A DNA stretch of 13,124 bases, taken from assembly GCA_002309855.1 (NCBI GenBank), contig DBYD01000044.1:1-13124 (forward strand). The letters are read 5' to 3'. Both the position numbers and the translations under genes were made by a program. This DNA comes from Bacteroidales bacterium UBA1195. Lineage in GTDB: Bacteria; Bacteroidota; Bacteroidia; Bacteroidales; WCHB1-69. Positions 6,559 to 13,124 of the stretch are shown here, in pieces (position 1 is the first letter of the stretch; each line of letters opens with the position of its first letter). The notes under the pieces were generated by a model. It was not told the DNA's origin, did not search any database, and saw only the letters and a list, made by a program, of their open reading frames with translations.

Positions 6559-7227
6559 CTATCTGGTTTTGGAGGAACGGGATTTTTTGCCGGGAGCCGG
6601 CTTGGGCTCCTCGGTGAACAGGCCGAACAGCTCCGCATCCACATGGTCGATTATGAAGCCGAGATCCGCCTTGCTTTCGGTGAACTTCACCTGATTCACA
6701 TCCACCACCAGCATCTTACTTTTGGTGTAATTATCCGCCCAATGGTTGTAGCGTTCGTTCAAGTTTTTCAGATAATCCAGCCGGATCAGATCCTCGTAGG
6801 GCCGGCCACGCTGCTGGATATGTGCCACAAGGGTCGGAATGTCCGCCCTCAGGTAAATCAGCAAATCGGGTGCCTGAATTACGGAATCGAGCAATTCAAA
6901 CAGCGAAAGATAGTTATTATAGTCACGGGAAGACATAAGTCCCATCTCATACAGGGTGGGGGCGAAAATGTATGCATCCTCATAGATGGTCCTGTCCTGC
7001 ACCACCGATTTCTTCTGTTTCCGTATATCAAGGATGTGCCGGAAGCGCGTATTGAGAAAAAAAACCTGCAAATTGAACGACCAGCGCTGCATATCCTCAT
7101 AAAAACTGGTCAGATACGGATTGTCGTCCACATCCTCAAACTGCGGCAGCCAATTGTAGTGCTTGGCCAGCAACTGGGTGAGGGATGTCTTTCCGGAGCC
7201 GATATTTCCAGCAATAGCTATATGCAT
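6559..7227 (-). CDS. Deoxynucleoside kinase (deoxyadenosine/deoxyguanosine kinase family)
   Basis: This 222-residue kinase of the dNK family (PF01712) phosphorylates deoxynucleosides in the cytoplasm for salvage. It shows the P-loop GNIGSGKTS (7-15), the substrate-site region FEDVDDNPYLTSFYED (30-45), the DRTIYEDAYIFA motif (78-89, the usual DR(S/T)-x-x-E-D signature) and a LID-like QQRGRPYE (138-145). Family length is about 200-210; the extra C-terminal tail is basic and Pro-rich (207-222). Which base it prefers cannot be told from sequence alone. It is the first gene of the minus-strand operon, with a TAnnTTTG box about 26 nt upstream and kdsB 1 nt downstream. Some Bacteroidota carry two adjacent dNK genes; here only one is present. 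Confidence 0.93.
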   Translation of the reverse strand: MHIAIAGNIGSGKTSLTQLLAKHYNWLPQFEDVDDNPYLTSFYEDMQRWSFNLQVFFLNTRFRHILDIRKQKKSVVQDRTIYEDAYIFAPTLYEMGLMSSRDYNNYLSLFELLDSVIQAPDLLIYLRADIPTLVAHIQQRGRPYEDLIRLDYLKNLNERYNHWADNYTKSKMLVVDVNQVKFTESKADLGFIIDHVDAELFGLFTEEPKPAPGKKSRSSKTR

Positions 7228-7252
7228 ATGAACTGTTTTAACAATGAATTTG

Positions 7253-7260
7253 CAAAACTA
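7253..7260 (-). promoter_or_regulatory. Bacteroidota -7 box (TAGTTTTG) for the dNK-kdsB-envelope operon
   Basis: The reverse strand reads TAGTTTTG, matching the Bacteroidota sigma-factor consensus TAnnTTTG. It lies about 26 nt upstream of the dNK start codon and would give a leader of roughly 20 nt. A TTTG lies upstream with a 15-nt spacer, shorter than the usual -33 spacing, so the -33 element is unclear. The surrounding 75-nt gap (7228-7302) is AT-rich and otherwise empty. Confidence 0.6.
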
Positions 7261-7302
7261 TACAATTTTTCAATACAAATGGCATCTGATGCGAAAAAAA
7301 AC

Positions 7303-7746
7303 TTATTCGGGGTCGGCCACATCCTTGGACGCGGTATCCGTGCCCGTCTCGGCATCCTCATCCCCAATGACCAGCAGATCGCTTTCCAATAAAATGTTAT
7401 ACCAGGAAAAGAGCCGCTTCATGTCGGAATAGTGCACCCGCTCCCTGTCGTATTCGGGCAGCACCGCCTCCATGTATTTCCGCACCTCAGCCTCGGGCGA
7501 CTTGGGGTCGATGGCCTTTCCGCCTCCGGTGTGGGCATGGATTTTCACAAGCACATCCTTCAACGGGAGGCTTCCATCGCTGGTGAAAAGATATATCTCC
7601 TCAAGCGAGCTGGCCTTGCTGGAGGCGAAAAGCGGATGACGGGTGTGGTCGGTGAGCGATTCGACAATGGCGGTGTTCTTTGATTGGGACACAAGCTTGA
7701 ACAGTCCGCTCTTTCCTGAAATTGTAAGAATTTCCTTATAGTTCAT
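7303..7746 (-). CDS. DUF5606 protein, Bacteroidota-specific, function unknown
   Basis: This 147-residue soluble protein begins MNYKEILTISGKSGLFKLVS, the hallmark of the DUF5606 family ('Y-x-E-I-(I/L)-x-I-S-G-K-x-GL-(F/Y)-K-L'). It continues with AIVESL (26-31), SSLEEIYLFTSDGSLPLKDVL (46-66) and a helical C-terminal half containing VLPEYDRERVHYSDMKRLFSWYNIL (about 95-119). No catalytic motif, signal peptide or membrane helix is visible. The final 20 residues are acidic and low in complexity. It has its own TACTTTTG box upstream and is separated from the dNK operon by a 75-nt gap with an internal promoter, so it is probably a single-gene unit. The family is conserved across Bacteroidota but has no assigned role that I know of. 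Confidence 0.85.
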   Translation of the reverse strand: MNYKEILTISGKSGLFKLVSQSKNTAIVESLTDHTRHPLFASSKASSLEEIYLFTSDGSLPLKDVLVKIHAHTGGGKAIDPKSPEAEVRKYMEAVLPEYDRERVHYSDMKRLFSWYNILLESDLLVIGDEDAETGTDTASKDVADPE

Positions 7747-7819
7747 ACATCAAAATTTGAAGCCTTACGGCTTGTTGTCAATTACATACTCATGCCTCCG
7801 CACTTGCGGAAAAGGCGTG

Positions 7820-7827
7820 CAAAAGTA
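7820..7827 (-). promoter_or_regulatory. Bacteroidota -7 box (TACTTTTG) for the DUF5606 gene
   Basis: The reverse strand reads TACTTTTG, a full match to TAnnTTTG, 73 nt upstream of the DUF5606 start. The leader would be about 65 nt and contains a small hairpin, AAGCC/GGCTT (7760-7773), close to the start codon. No clear -33 TTG was found at the right distance. Confidence 0.55.
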
Positions 7828-7845
7828 AATAAAATCCAAGTACGG

Positions 7846-7863
7846 AATCCGGCTTGCCGGATT
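7846..7863 (-). terminator. Hairpin at the 3' end of pcm
   Basis: AATCCGGC (7846-7853) and GCCGGATT (7856-7863) form a GC-rich inverted repeat that overlaps the pcm stop codon (7862-7864). On the minus strand no T-run follows, so termination there is uncertain. On the plus strand it is followed by ATTTTTC, but no plus-strand gene reads into it. It may protect the 3' end of the pcm mRNA or serve as a weak terminator. Confidence 0.45.
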
Positions 7864-8530
7864 ATTTTTCAACAGCCGGCTTTTTATTATCCGGAAAGGC
7901 CTTCTCCCCCAGCATGGGGACAAAGGTGTAACTGCCGTGGAGCGTGGATTCGAAGCCGGCGGCGGTACGGACAACGCGCGTCATCCGCTGCTCCACCTCC
8001 CCTACGGGGACCACCATCACACCGTCTGTCTTAAGCTGCCGCAACAGCTGCTGCGGCAATTCGGGGGCGGCACATGTCACCAGGATGCGGTCGTACGGGG
8101 CGAATTCCGGCCAGCCTGCATAACCGTCGCCATGCTTTAGCGCCACACGGATGCGGAGCTGCTTGAAACGCTCCTCCGCCTCGCGGTACAGGTCCATGTG
8201 TCTTTCAACTGTATACACATAGGCTCCCATGGCCTGCAGGATTGCCGCCTGGAATCCCGATCCGGTACCGATCTCAAGCACCTTCATTTTCGGCCGCACC
8301 GACAACAGCTGGCTCTGGAACGCCACCGTATAGGGTTGGGAGATTGTCTGCCCGCAGGCGATGGGCAAAGCCTGCATGTCATAGGCGCGGTTACAGAGGA
8401 ACGCAGGCACAAAAAAATGCCGCGGCACCTTTGCAAACGCCTCCAGCACCGCCTCATCGGTGATACCCTGCTGCCTGAGCCCCTCCACCAGGCGCATCCG
8501 CGCCCCCATGTCTTTCGGTGTGTCCGTCAT
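7862..8530 (-). CDS. pcm: Protein-L-isoaspartate O-methyltransferase
   Basis: This 222-residue cytoplasmic enzyme uses S-adenosylmethionine to methylate L-isoaspartyl residues in damaged proteins, starting their repair. Motifs are VPRHFFVP (35-42), the substrate-side PIACGQTISQPYTVA (56-70), the SAM-binding motif VLEIGTGSGFQAAIL (84-98), the acidic end of the next strand TVE (107-109), LKHGDGYAGW (131-140), YDRILVTCAA (146-155) and VVPVG (173-177). Length fits the family (about 210-220). The start at 8528-8530 (MTDTPKDMGARM) is chosen because a TACTTTTG box lies 15 nt upstream and would put transcription just before it; the longer frame to 8587 would run through that promoter. ATGs at residues 8 and 12 are alternatives. 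It diverges from the oxidoreductase gene across a 106-nt gap. Confidence 0.94.
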   Translation of the reverse strand: MTDTPKDMGARMRLVEGLRQQGITDEAVLEAFAKVPRHFFVPAFLCNRAYDMQALPIACGQTISQPYTVAFQSQLLSVRPKMKVLEIGTGSGFQAAILQAMGAYVYTVERHMDLYREAEERFKQLRIRVALKHGDGYAGWPEFAPYDRILVTCAAPELPQQLLRQLKTDGVMVVPVGEVEQRMTRVVRTAAGFESTLHGSYTFVPMLGEKAFPDNKKPAVEK

Positions 8531-8544
8531 GTCGTTTAAAAAGG

Positions 8545-8552
8545 CAAAAGTA
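8545..8552 (-). promoter_or_regulatory. Bacteroidota -7 box (TACTTTTG) for pcm
   Basis: The reverse strand reads TACTTTTG, identical to the box before the DUF5606 gene, 15 nt upstream of the chosen pcm ATG, giving a very short leader. It lies in the 106-nt divergent region (8531-8636) shared with the oxidoreductase gene. I found no equally good box on the plus strand for the oxidoreductase. Confidence 0.55.
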
Positions 8553-8636
8553 GCAATTTTTCGGATACGGTGTGCCGCCGCGTGCAATAAAAATACGCAC
8601 CCTGCGTTATGTCATTTTAATCTAAAAGCAACAACT

Positions 8637-9620
8637 ATGTTAAAAGTCGGTGTTTTGGGCGCAGGCCATCTTGGAAAAATCCACATCAAATGCTGGAAAA
8701 ACATCAGGAACATTGAATTGGTGGGATTCTACGATTCCGATCCGGAAAACGCAAGGGAGGTGTCGGAAACCTTCGGCATCCCGTTTTTTGAAAACAGCGG
8801 GCAACTGATGGAGCAATGCGACGCAATCGACATTGTCACCCCGACCTTGAACCACCATGCCTCAGCAATGGCGGCGCTGAAGGCTGGCAAACATGTCTTC
8901 ATCGAAAAGCCCATCACCGCCACACTGCCGGAGGCGGAGGAGATACTGCGCTATTCGGAGGCGAACCGGCTGAAGGTGCAGATAGGCCATGTGGAACGCT
9001 TCAACGATGCCTTTCTGGAAGCGAAAGAGTACATCGACAACCCGCTGTTCATCGAATGCCACCGGCTGGCCGAGTTCAACCCGAGGGGCACGGACGTTTC
9101 GGTGGTGCTGGACCTGATGATCCATGACATCGACATATTGCTGCACACCGTCAATTCACCAATCAGCCACATCAGTGCCAGCGGAGTGGCCGTCATCACC
9201 GACACACCCGACATCGCCAACGCGCGGATTGAGTTCGAGAACGGCTGCACCGCCAACCTCACCGCCAGCCGAATGTCCATCAAAAGGATGCGCCGCGCCC
9301 GCTTTTTCCAGAAAAACGCCTACATCACAGTCGATTATCAGACCAAGGAGGCGAACATACTCCGGATGCGCGACTACGTTCCCGAGGACGACAACGACCT
9401 GATGCCGCTGATTCTTGACCTGGGCAACAACCGAGGCAAGAAGCGGATTTTCATCGAAAAGCCCAACAGCATCCACGTAAATGCCATTGAGACGGAGCTT
9501 TCGATGTTCGCCGACAGCATCCTGCACAACCACCCGTGCGAGGTCTCGGTATATGACGGCTACAAGGCATTGGAGGTGGCCTACCAGATTATGGACAAAT
9601 TCAAGAAGATACCGGTATAA
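8637..9620 (+). CDS. Gfo/Idh/MocA-family NAD(P)-dependent oxidoreductase
   Basis: This 327-residue two-domain enzyme has an N-terminal Rossmann fold with VGVLGAGHLGKIH (4-16), the strand end GFYDSD (30-35), VTPTLNHH (67-74) and the family signature EKP (90-92, with HVFIEKP at 86-92). The C-terminal domain contains GHVERFN (117-123) and the active-site-like DLMIHDIDILL (159-169, with H163 and D164). The GH-x-ERFN pattern is shared with sugar-nucleotide 3-dehydrogenases of the GnnA type, which oxidise UDP-GlcNAc for lipid A, so a nucleotide-sugar substrate is a reasonable but unproven guess; no partner aminotransferase is in the window. The ATG at 8637-8639 places the Rossmann strand at residue 3, as expected; the frame extends upstream to 8460 but that part is antisense to pcm. 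The prolyl oligopeptidase gene follows after 12 nt, probably in one transcript. Confidence 0.92.
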   Translation: MLKVGVLGAGHLGKIHIKCWKNIRNIELVGFYDSDPENAREVSETFGIPFFENSGQLMEQCDAIDIVTPTLNHHASAMAALKAGKHVFIEKPITATLPEAEEILRYSEANRLKVQIGHVERFNDAFLEAKEYIDNPLFIECHRLAEFNPRGTDVSVVLDLMIHDIDILLHTVNSPISHISASGVAVITDTPDIANARIEFENGCTANLTASRMSIKRMRRARFFQKNAYITVDYQTKEANILRMRDYVPEDDNDLMPLILDLGNNRGKKRIFIEKPNSIHVNAIETELSMFADSILHNHPCEVSVYDGYKALEVAYQIMDKFKKIPV

Positions 9621-9632
9621 AACACATAACGT

Positions 9633-11831
9633 ATGAAGACAAACAAATTGATGATCATGGGAATCTGTCTGCTTTGCACCGCCTGCGGCAACAAGGGGAA
9701 AATCACATATCCCGAGGCGGAACGCCAGGATGTTACGGACAACTATTTCGGGCATGAGGTGGCCGACCCCTACCGCTGGATGGAGAACGACACCACCGCA
9801 CAGGTGGCGGCATGGGTGGAGGCGGAGAACAGGGTGACCGACGCCTACCTGCAAAAAATCCCCTTCCTGAAGAGTCTGAACCGGCGGCTTACCGCACTGG
9901 CCGACTATGAAAAGATGGGAATGCCCTTCAAAAAAGGCGGGAAATACTACTTTTTCCGCAACGACGGCCTGCAGAACCAGTCTGTGCTGTATGTGATGGA
10001 CTCCGCCGACATGGAGGCCCCCGACGCGCTCCAGCGGATGCAGAAGGCCGAAGTCTTCCTGGACCCCAACAAACTTTCAGACGACGGAACTGTCGCCCTG
10101 ACCGGCGTATATTTCAACAAGACCGGAACAAAGATGGCCTACACCATTTCGCGCAGCGGCAGCGACTGGAGCGAAATCTATGTGATGGATGTGCAGAGCC
10201 GCCAGCTGACCGGCGACCACATCATCTGGGCCAAATTCACCGGAGCAGCATGGCACGGTGACGGATTCTACTACAGCGGCTATCCGCAGCCCAAGGAGGG
10301 CAGCGAACTGAGCGGCATCAACGAAGGGCACAGAGTGTATTACCACAATCTCGGCACTCCGCAATCCGAGGACAGACGGATCACAATTGAATTAGACAGA
10401 CGCCATCCGCAGCGGTTCTACACCGCTGCCACCGATGAGGATGAACAATGGCTCATCATTGACGAGGACGGGGCGGACAACGGAAACCGTGTGTTTGTGA
10501 AAAATTTCAACTGGAAATATTGCTATGATGTCTCTTTGGCGGAAGATTTCCGGTACCGGCATCAGGTGGTGGCCTGCATCGGCCAAACCGTCTATATGCT
10601 GACCAATGAGGATGCGCCAAACTACCGTCTGGTGAAAATTGACCTTTCCGCAATGGAAAGGATTCCATTTGGACAAAAAGGAGGCTGCCCCCTGATAACA
10701 AAAACACAATATGTGGATGTCATACCTGAAAACAACGCCGTACTATCCAATGTACAGCTTATTGGCGGCAAATGGGTAGCCATCTACGGTCAGGATGCCT
10801 CCGACCACGCCTACATCTATTCCATGGAGGGCAAAAAGGAGCGGGAGATCCAGCTGCCAACCTTCGGCTCGGTCAGCTTCAGCGGTGAGAAGAAGGAGCG
10901 CGGCTGCTTCTACACCTTCACCTCCTTCACCTTCCCCGCCGTAATCTACCGGTTAGATGTGGAGACTGGCGAATCGGTGAAGTTCCGCACCCCGCAGGTC
11001 GCCTTCAATCCGGAGGACTACATCTGCGAGCAGCTGTTTGTCACAAGCAAGGACGGCACCAAGGTGCCGATGTTCATCACCTATAAGAAAGGATTGCAGC
11101 GCAACGGCAAGAATCCTGTATATCTGTATGGCTATGGCGGCTTCAACATCTCTCTCACGCCGGGCTTCTCCCCCTACCGGATTCCATTCCTCGAGGCGGG
11201 CGGCATCTATGCGAGCGTGAACCTGCGCGGCGGCTCCGAATATGGGGAGGCATGGCATCTGGCAGGCACCAAAATGCAGAAGCAAAACGTGTTTGACGAT
11301 TGCATCGCGGCGGCGGAACACCTTATTAAGGAAAAATACACCAAGGCGGGAAAAATCTGTATTGCAGGAGGCTCCAACGGCGGACTGTTAGTCGGTGCGG
11401 TGGTCAACCAGCGTCCCGACCTGTTCGGTGCGGCGCTGCCTGCCGTAGGCGTGATGGACATGCTGCGCTACCACCTCTTCACCATCGGCTGGAACTGGGC
11501 TCCGGACTACGGCACCAGCGCGGATTCGGAGGAGATGTTCAAATACCTTTATGCCTATTCGCCGCTTCACAACATCAGAAACGACGGCACCCCCTATCCG
11601 CCAATCCTCATCACCACCGCTGACCATGACGACCGCGTGGTGCCGGCGCATTCATTCAAATACGCGGCCACACTGCAGGCCTCCAACACCGGCAATGCGC
11701 CCAAGCTGATAATGATTGAGACCAAGGCCGGGCACGGTGCGGGCAAGCCGCTCTCCAAAGTGCTGGAAAGCCAGACCGCCACATGGGGATTCGCCATGTA
11801 TGAATTGGGAATGCAGCCGAAGTGGGAATAA
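9633..11831 (+). CDS. Exported prolyl oligopeptidase (S9A family), probable lipoprotein
   Basis: This 732-residue serine peptidase cleaves after proline in short peptides. An N-terminal signal (1-17) ends in a lipobox-like CTAC with Cys18 as the likely lipidated residue; the -3 position is Cys rather than the usual Leu/Val/Ile, so plain secretion is possible. YPEAERQDVTDNYFGHEVADPYRWME (26-51) is the typical S9A start. The propeller domain occupies about 90-450. The hydrolase domain has LYGYGGFNISLTPGFS (498-513, with the oxyanion Tyr), NLRGGSEYGEAWH (530-542), the nucleophile elbow GGSNGG (579-584, Ser581), DHDDRVVPAHS (664-674, Asp666, Arg668) and KAGHGAGKP (698-706, His701). The triad is complete and the length fits the family once the signal is removed. 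It is co-transcribed with the oxidoreductase by position, with no obvious pathway link. Confidence 0.95.
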   Translation: MKTNKLMIMGICLLCTACGNKGKITYPEAERQDVTDNYFGHEVADPYRWMENDTTAQVAAWVEAENRVTDAYLQKIPFLKSLNRRLTALADYEKMGMPFKKGGKYYFFRNDGLQNQSVLYVMDSADMEAPDALQRMQKAEVFLDPNKLSDDGTVALTGVYFNKTGTKMAYTISRSGSDWSEIYVMDVQSRQLTGDHIIWAKFTGAAWHGDGFYYSGYPQPKEGSELSGINEGHRVYYHNLGTPQSEDRRITIELDRRHPQRFYTAATDEDEQWLIIDEDGADNGNRVFVKNFNWKYCYDVSLAEDFRYRHQVVACIGQTVYMLTNEDAPNYRLVKIDLSAMERIPFGQKGGCPLITKTQYVDVIPENNAVLSNVQLIGGKWVAIYGQDASDHAYIYSMEGKKEREIQLPTFGSVSFSGEKKERGCFYTFTSFTFPAVIYRLDVETGESVKFRTPQVAFNPEDYICEQLFVTSKDGTKVPMFITYKKGLQRNGKNPVYLYGYGGFNISLTPGFSPYRIPFLEAGGIYASVNLRGGSEYGEAWHLAGTKMQKQNVFDDCIAAAEHLIKEKYTKAGKICIAGGSNGGLLVGAVVNQRPDLFGAALPAVGVMDMLRYHLFTIGWNWAPDYGTSADSEEMFKYLYAYSPLHNIRNDGTPYPPILITTADHDDRVVPAHSFKYAATLQASNTGNAPKLIMIETKAGHGAGKPLSKVLESQTATWGFAMYELGMQPKWE

Positions 11832-11849
11832 TGCGCCGTCGCATTTTTT
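11830..11849 (+). terminator. Intrinsic terminator after the prolyl oligopeptidase gene
   Basis: AATGCG (11830-11835) pairs with CGCATT (11840-11845) around a CCGT loop, and the 3' arm runs into a six-T tract (11844-11849). The stem starts within the TAA stop codon (11829-11831). It is short but has the right shape and orientation. A second small inverted repeat, CCGC/GCGG, follows just downstream. Confidence 0.6.
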
Positions 11850-11884
11850 CCGCCACGTGCGGGAATATGTATCGGTATTTCATG

Positions 11885-11892
11885 TAATTTTG
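11885..11892 (+). promoter_or_regulatory. Bacteroidota -7 box (TAATTTTG) for the AAA-ATPase-like gene
   Basis: TAATTTTG matches TAnnTTTG and lies 21 nt upstream of the ATG at 11914, implying a leader of about 15 nt. No convincing -33 TTG is seen. With the terminator just upstream, this makes the ATPase gene its own transcription unit. Confidence 0.6.
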
Positions 11893-11913
11893 CAAAATCA
11901 AATTCACACGCCC

Positions 11914-13124
11914 ATGGAGCAGACTTTGGAAAGAAAATATCCTGTTGGAATCCAGACCTTTTCGGAGATACGGAAAGGCAATTACATCTATATTGACAAG
12001 ACCGACCTTGTATGGCAGATGACAAAAAACAAGTATGTTTTCCTCAGCCGCCCGCGCAGGTTCGGCAAATCGCTGCTCACAACCACCCTGGACTCCTATT
12101 TCAAAGGTGATAAGGAGCTGTTCGATGGTCTGAAAATCATGGAACTGGAAAAGGAATGGAAACAATATCCGGTGCTACATTTCGATTTGAGCGGGGCAAG
12201 GCATCTTCCGGTGGAACAGGTCAAGGACGAACTGAATCGGCAACTGGATGATTTGGAAACTGTTTACGGCTCAAACCCGGCGGAGACCTCACCAGGCATG
12301 CGGCTGGCGGGGTTAATCAAGCGCAGCAGCCAACAGACAGGTGCGCAGGCGGTGGTCATCATTGACGAGTATGACGCCCCTTTGCTTGATGTGCTGCATG
12401 ATACGGAACGGCTGGAGGCTGTTCGTGAGGTGATGCAGGAATTCTACCAAAGGCTCAAGATGTGCGAGGCGATGATCCGCTTCTGCTTTATCACCGGAAT
12501 CACAAAGTTCTCGCAGTTGAGCATCTTCTCCACCATCAACAACCTGACCAACATCTCCATGGACGACAGATACGCAGCCATCTGCGGCATCACGGAGCAG
12601 GAGTTGGCCACAGACATGGCGCCGGACATCGCAATGCTTGCGCAAAAACAGGGATGCACGCCGGACGAGATGCATGAGAAGCTGAAACAGATGTACGACG
12701 GCTACCGCTTTGCCAAATCCTCTCCGGAGATATATAACCCTTTCAGCCTGTTGAAGTGCTTTAACCATAAAGATATTTCCAACTACTGGTTTGATAGCGG
12801 CACACCCACCTTCCTAATCCGACAGATGCAGCATTTCCAAACCGACATCACCGCAATGGACCGTATTGAGACAGTCGCGGCCGCGTTTGACCAGCCCACC
12901 GAGAACATGGACGACGCGCTGCCGCTGCTATATCAGAGCGGATACATCACAATTAAGGAATATGACCGGGAAACCGACTCGTTTGTGCTGGCCATCCCCA
13001 ACAAGGAGGTACGTACCGGACTGGTTTCAGGACTGATTCCCGCATATACAGGCGTAAGAAAGAATGAGACGCAGGGCTTCGCGCTCCGTTTTTGGAAAGC
13101 ATTGCGCAAAAACGACATTGATGC
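11914..13124 (+). CDS. AAA-ATPase-like protein of the PF09820 / DUF1703 (PD-(D/E)XK) family, 3' end outside window
   Basis: The frame runs from ATG at 11914 to the window edge without a stop (403 codons visible). It begins MEQTLERKYPVGIQTFSEIR, then YIYIDKTDLVW (24-34), the family P-loop SRPRRFGKSLL (45-55), YFKGDKELFDGL (62-73) and the Walker B-like VVIIDEYDAPLLD (147-159), followed by a sensor-type FITGITKFSQLSIFSTINNLTNIS. YDGYRF and YNPFSLL segments come later, before LLYQSGYITIK and PNKEVRTG. This is the layout of PF09820 proteins, which are usually about 510-580 residues and end in a PD-(D/E)XK nuclease-like domain (DUF1703); that end should lie just beyond the window. The P-loop lacks the first glycine of GxxxxGK(S/T), which is normal for this family as I know it. 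These proteins occur in many paralogues in Bacteroidota; their role is unknown, with mobile-DNA or conflict functions suggested. Confidence 0.92.
   Translation, partial: MEQTLERKYPVGIQTFSEIRKGNYIYIDKTDLVWQMTKNKYVFLSRPRRFGKSLLTTTLDSYFKGDKELFDGLKIMELEKEWKQYPVLHFDLSGARHLPVEQVKDELNRQLDDLETVYGSNPAETSPGMRLAGLIKRSSQQTGAQAVVIIDEYDAPLLDVLHDTERLEAVREVMQEFYQRLKMCEAMIRFCFITGITKFSQLSIFSTINNLTNISMDDRYAAICGITEQELATDMAPDIAMLAQKQGCTPDEMHEKLKQMYDGYRFAKSSPEIYNPFSLLKCFNHKDISNYWFDSGTPTFLIRQMQHFQTDITAMDRIETVAAAFDQPTENMDDALPLLYQSGYITIKEYDRETDSFVLAIPNKEVRTGLVSGLIPAYTGVRKNETQGFALRFWKALRKNDID

Noticed and set aside
7281..7301. GCATC-T-GATGC inverted repeat next to an eight-A run as a terminator for the DUF5606 gene
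   Set aside because: On the minus strand the T-run comes before the inverted repeat, not after, and the loop would be a single base.
6643..7392. Plus-strand open frame of 249 residues opposite the deoxynucleoside kinase
   Set aside because: The kinase on the other strand has a full P-loop and DR-x-x-E-D signature; the antisense frame crosses the kinase promoter and into the DUF5606 end.
9156..9854. Minus-strand open frame of 232 residues opposite the oxidoreductase and peptidase junction
   Set aside because: It spans two clearly real plus-strand genes and has no family-like motif.
11914..13124. A new multi-gene defence system centred on the AAA-ATPase-like gene
   Set aside because: It is a known single-gene family with its own promoter, and its left neighbours are metabolic or degradative genes; no partner gene is visible.

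Overview
The window looks like chromosome of a Bacteroidota bacterium, most likely order Bacteroidales. The evidence is a set of lineage-typical families (DUF5606, a HU-CCDC81-like plus SPOR membrane protein, an OstA-like protein, an AAA-ATPase-like protein of the PF09820 type) and four sites matching the Bacteroidota -7 promoter box TAnnTTTG placed a short way upstream of genes. Shine-Dalgarno sequences are weak or absent before most starts, which also fits. I cannot name a genus. No rRNA, tRNA, CRISPR array or transposase gene was seen.

Left edge (1-424, + strand): the 3' end of an AraC-family regulator, a 7-bp tandem repeat (TTAATAG) that begins at its stop codon, then an orphan fragment that reads as the last ~45 codons of the disaggregase ClpB, ended by its own stop. 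A perfect 30-bp palindrome follows and separates this from the convergent minus-strand genes.

Main block (427-7260, - strand, read right to left): deoxynucleoside kinase, kdsB (CMP-Kdo synthetase), a HU-like/SPOR single-span membrane protein, a 43-residue lipoprotein too short for ordinary gene calling, an OstA/LptA-like exported protein, a double-ATPase of the oligopeptide ABC transporter class, and a PrsW-like membrane protease. Spacings are +1, -4, +25, +71, -8 and +2 nt, so this is probably one operon driven from a TAnnTTTG box at 7253-7260. Its common theme is the cell envelope: Kdo activation for LPS, LPS transport, a peptidoglycan-binding SPOR protein, a lipoprotein, an orphan transporter ATPase and an intramembrane protease.

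Middle (7303-8530, - strand): a DUF5606 protein and a protein-L-isoaspartate O-methyltransferase (pcm), each with its own TACTTTTG box.

Right part (8637-13124, + strand): a Gfo/Idh/MocA-type NAD(P)-dependent oxidoreductase and, 12 nt after it, an exported prolyl oligopeptidase with a lipoprotein-like signal and a complete Ser-Asp-His triad. A short hairpin with a T-run ends this unit. A TAATTTTG box then leads into an AAA-ATPase-like protein of the PF09820/DUF1703 type, which runs off the right edge before its expected nuclease domain.

Most of the window is ordinary core-genome content. The items most worth a second look are the orphan ClpB tail with its repeat, the 30-bp palindrome, the tiny lipoprotein inside the envelope operon, and the unusual grouping of that operon.
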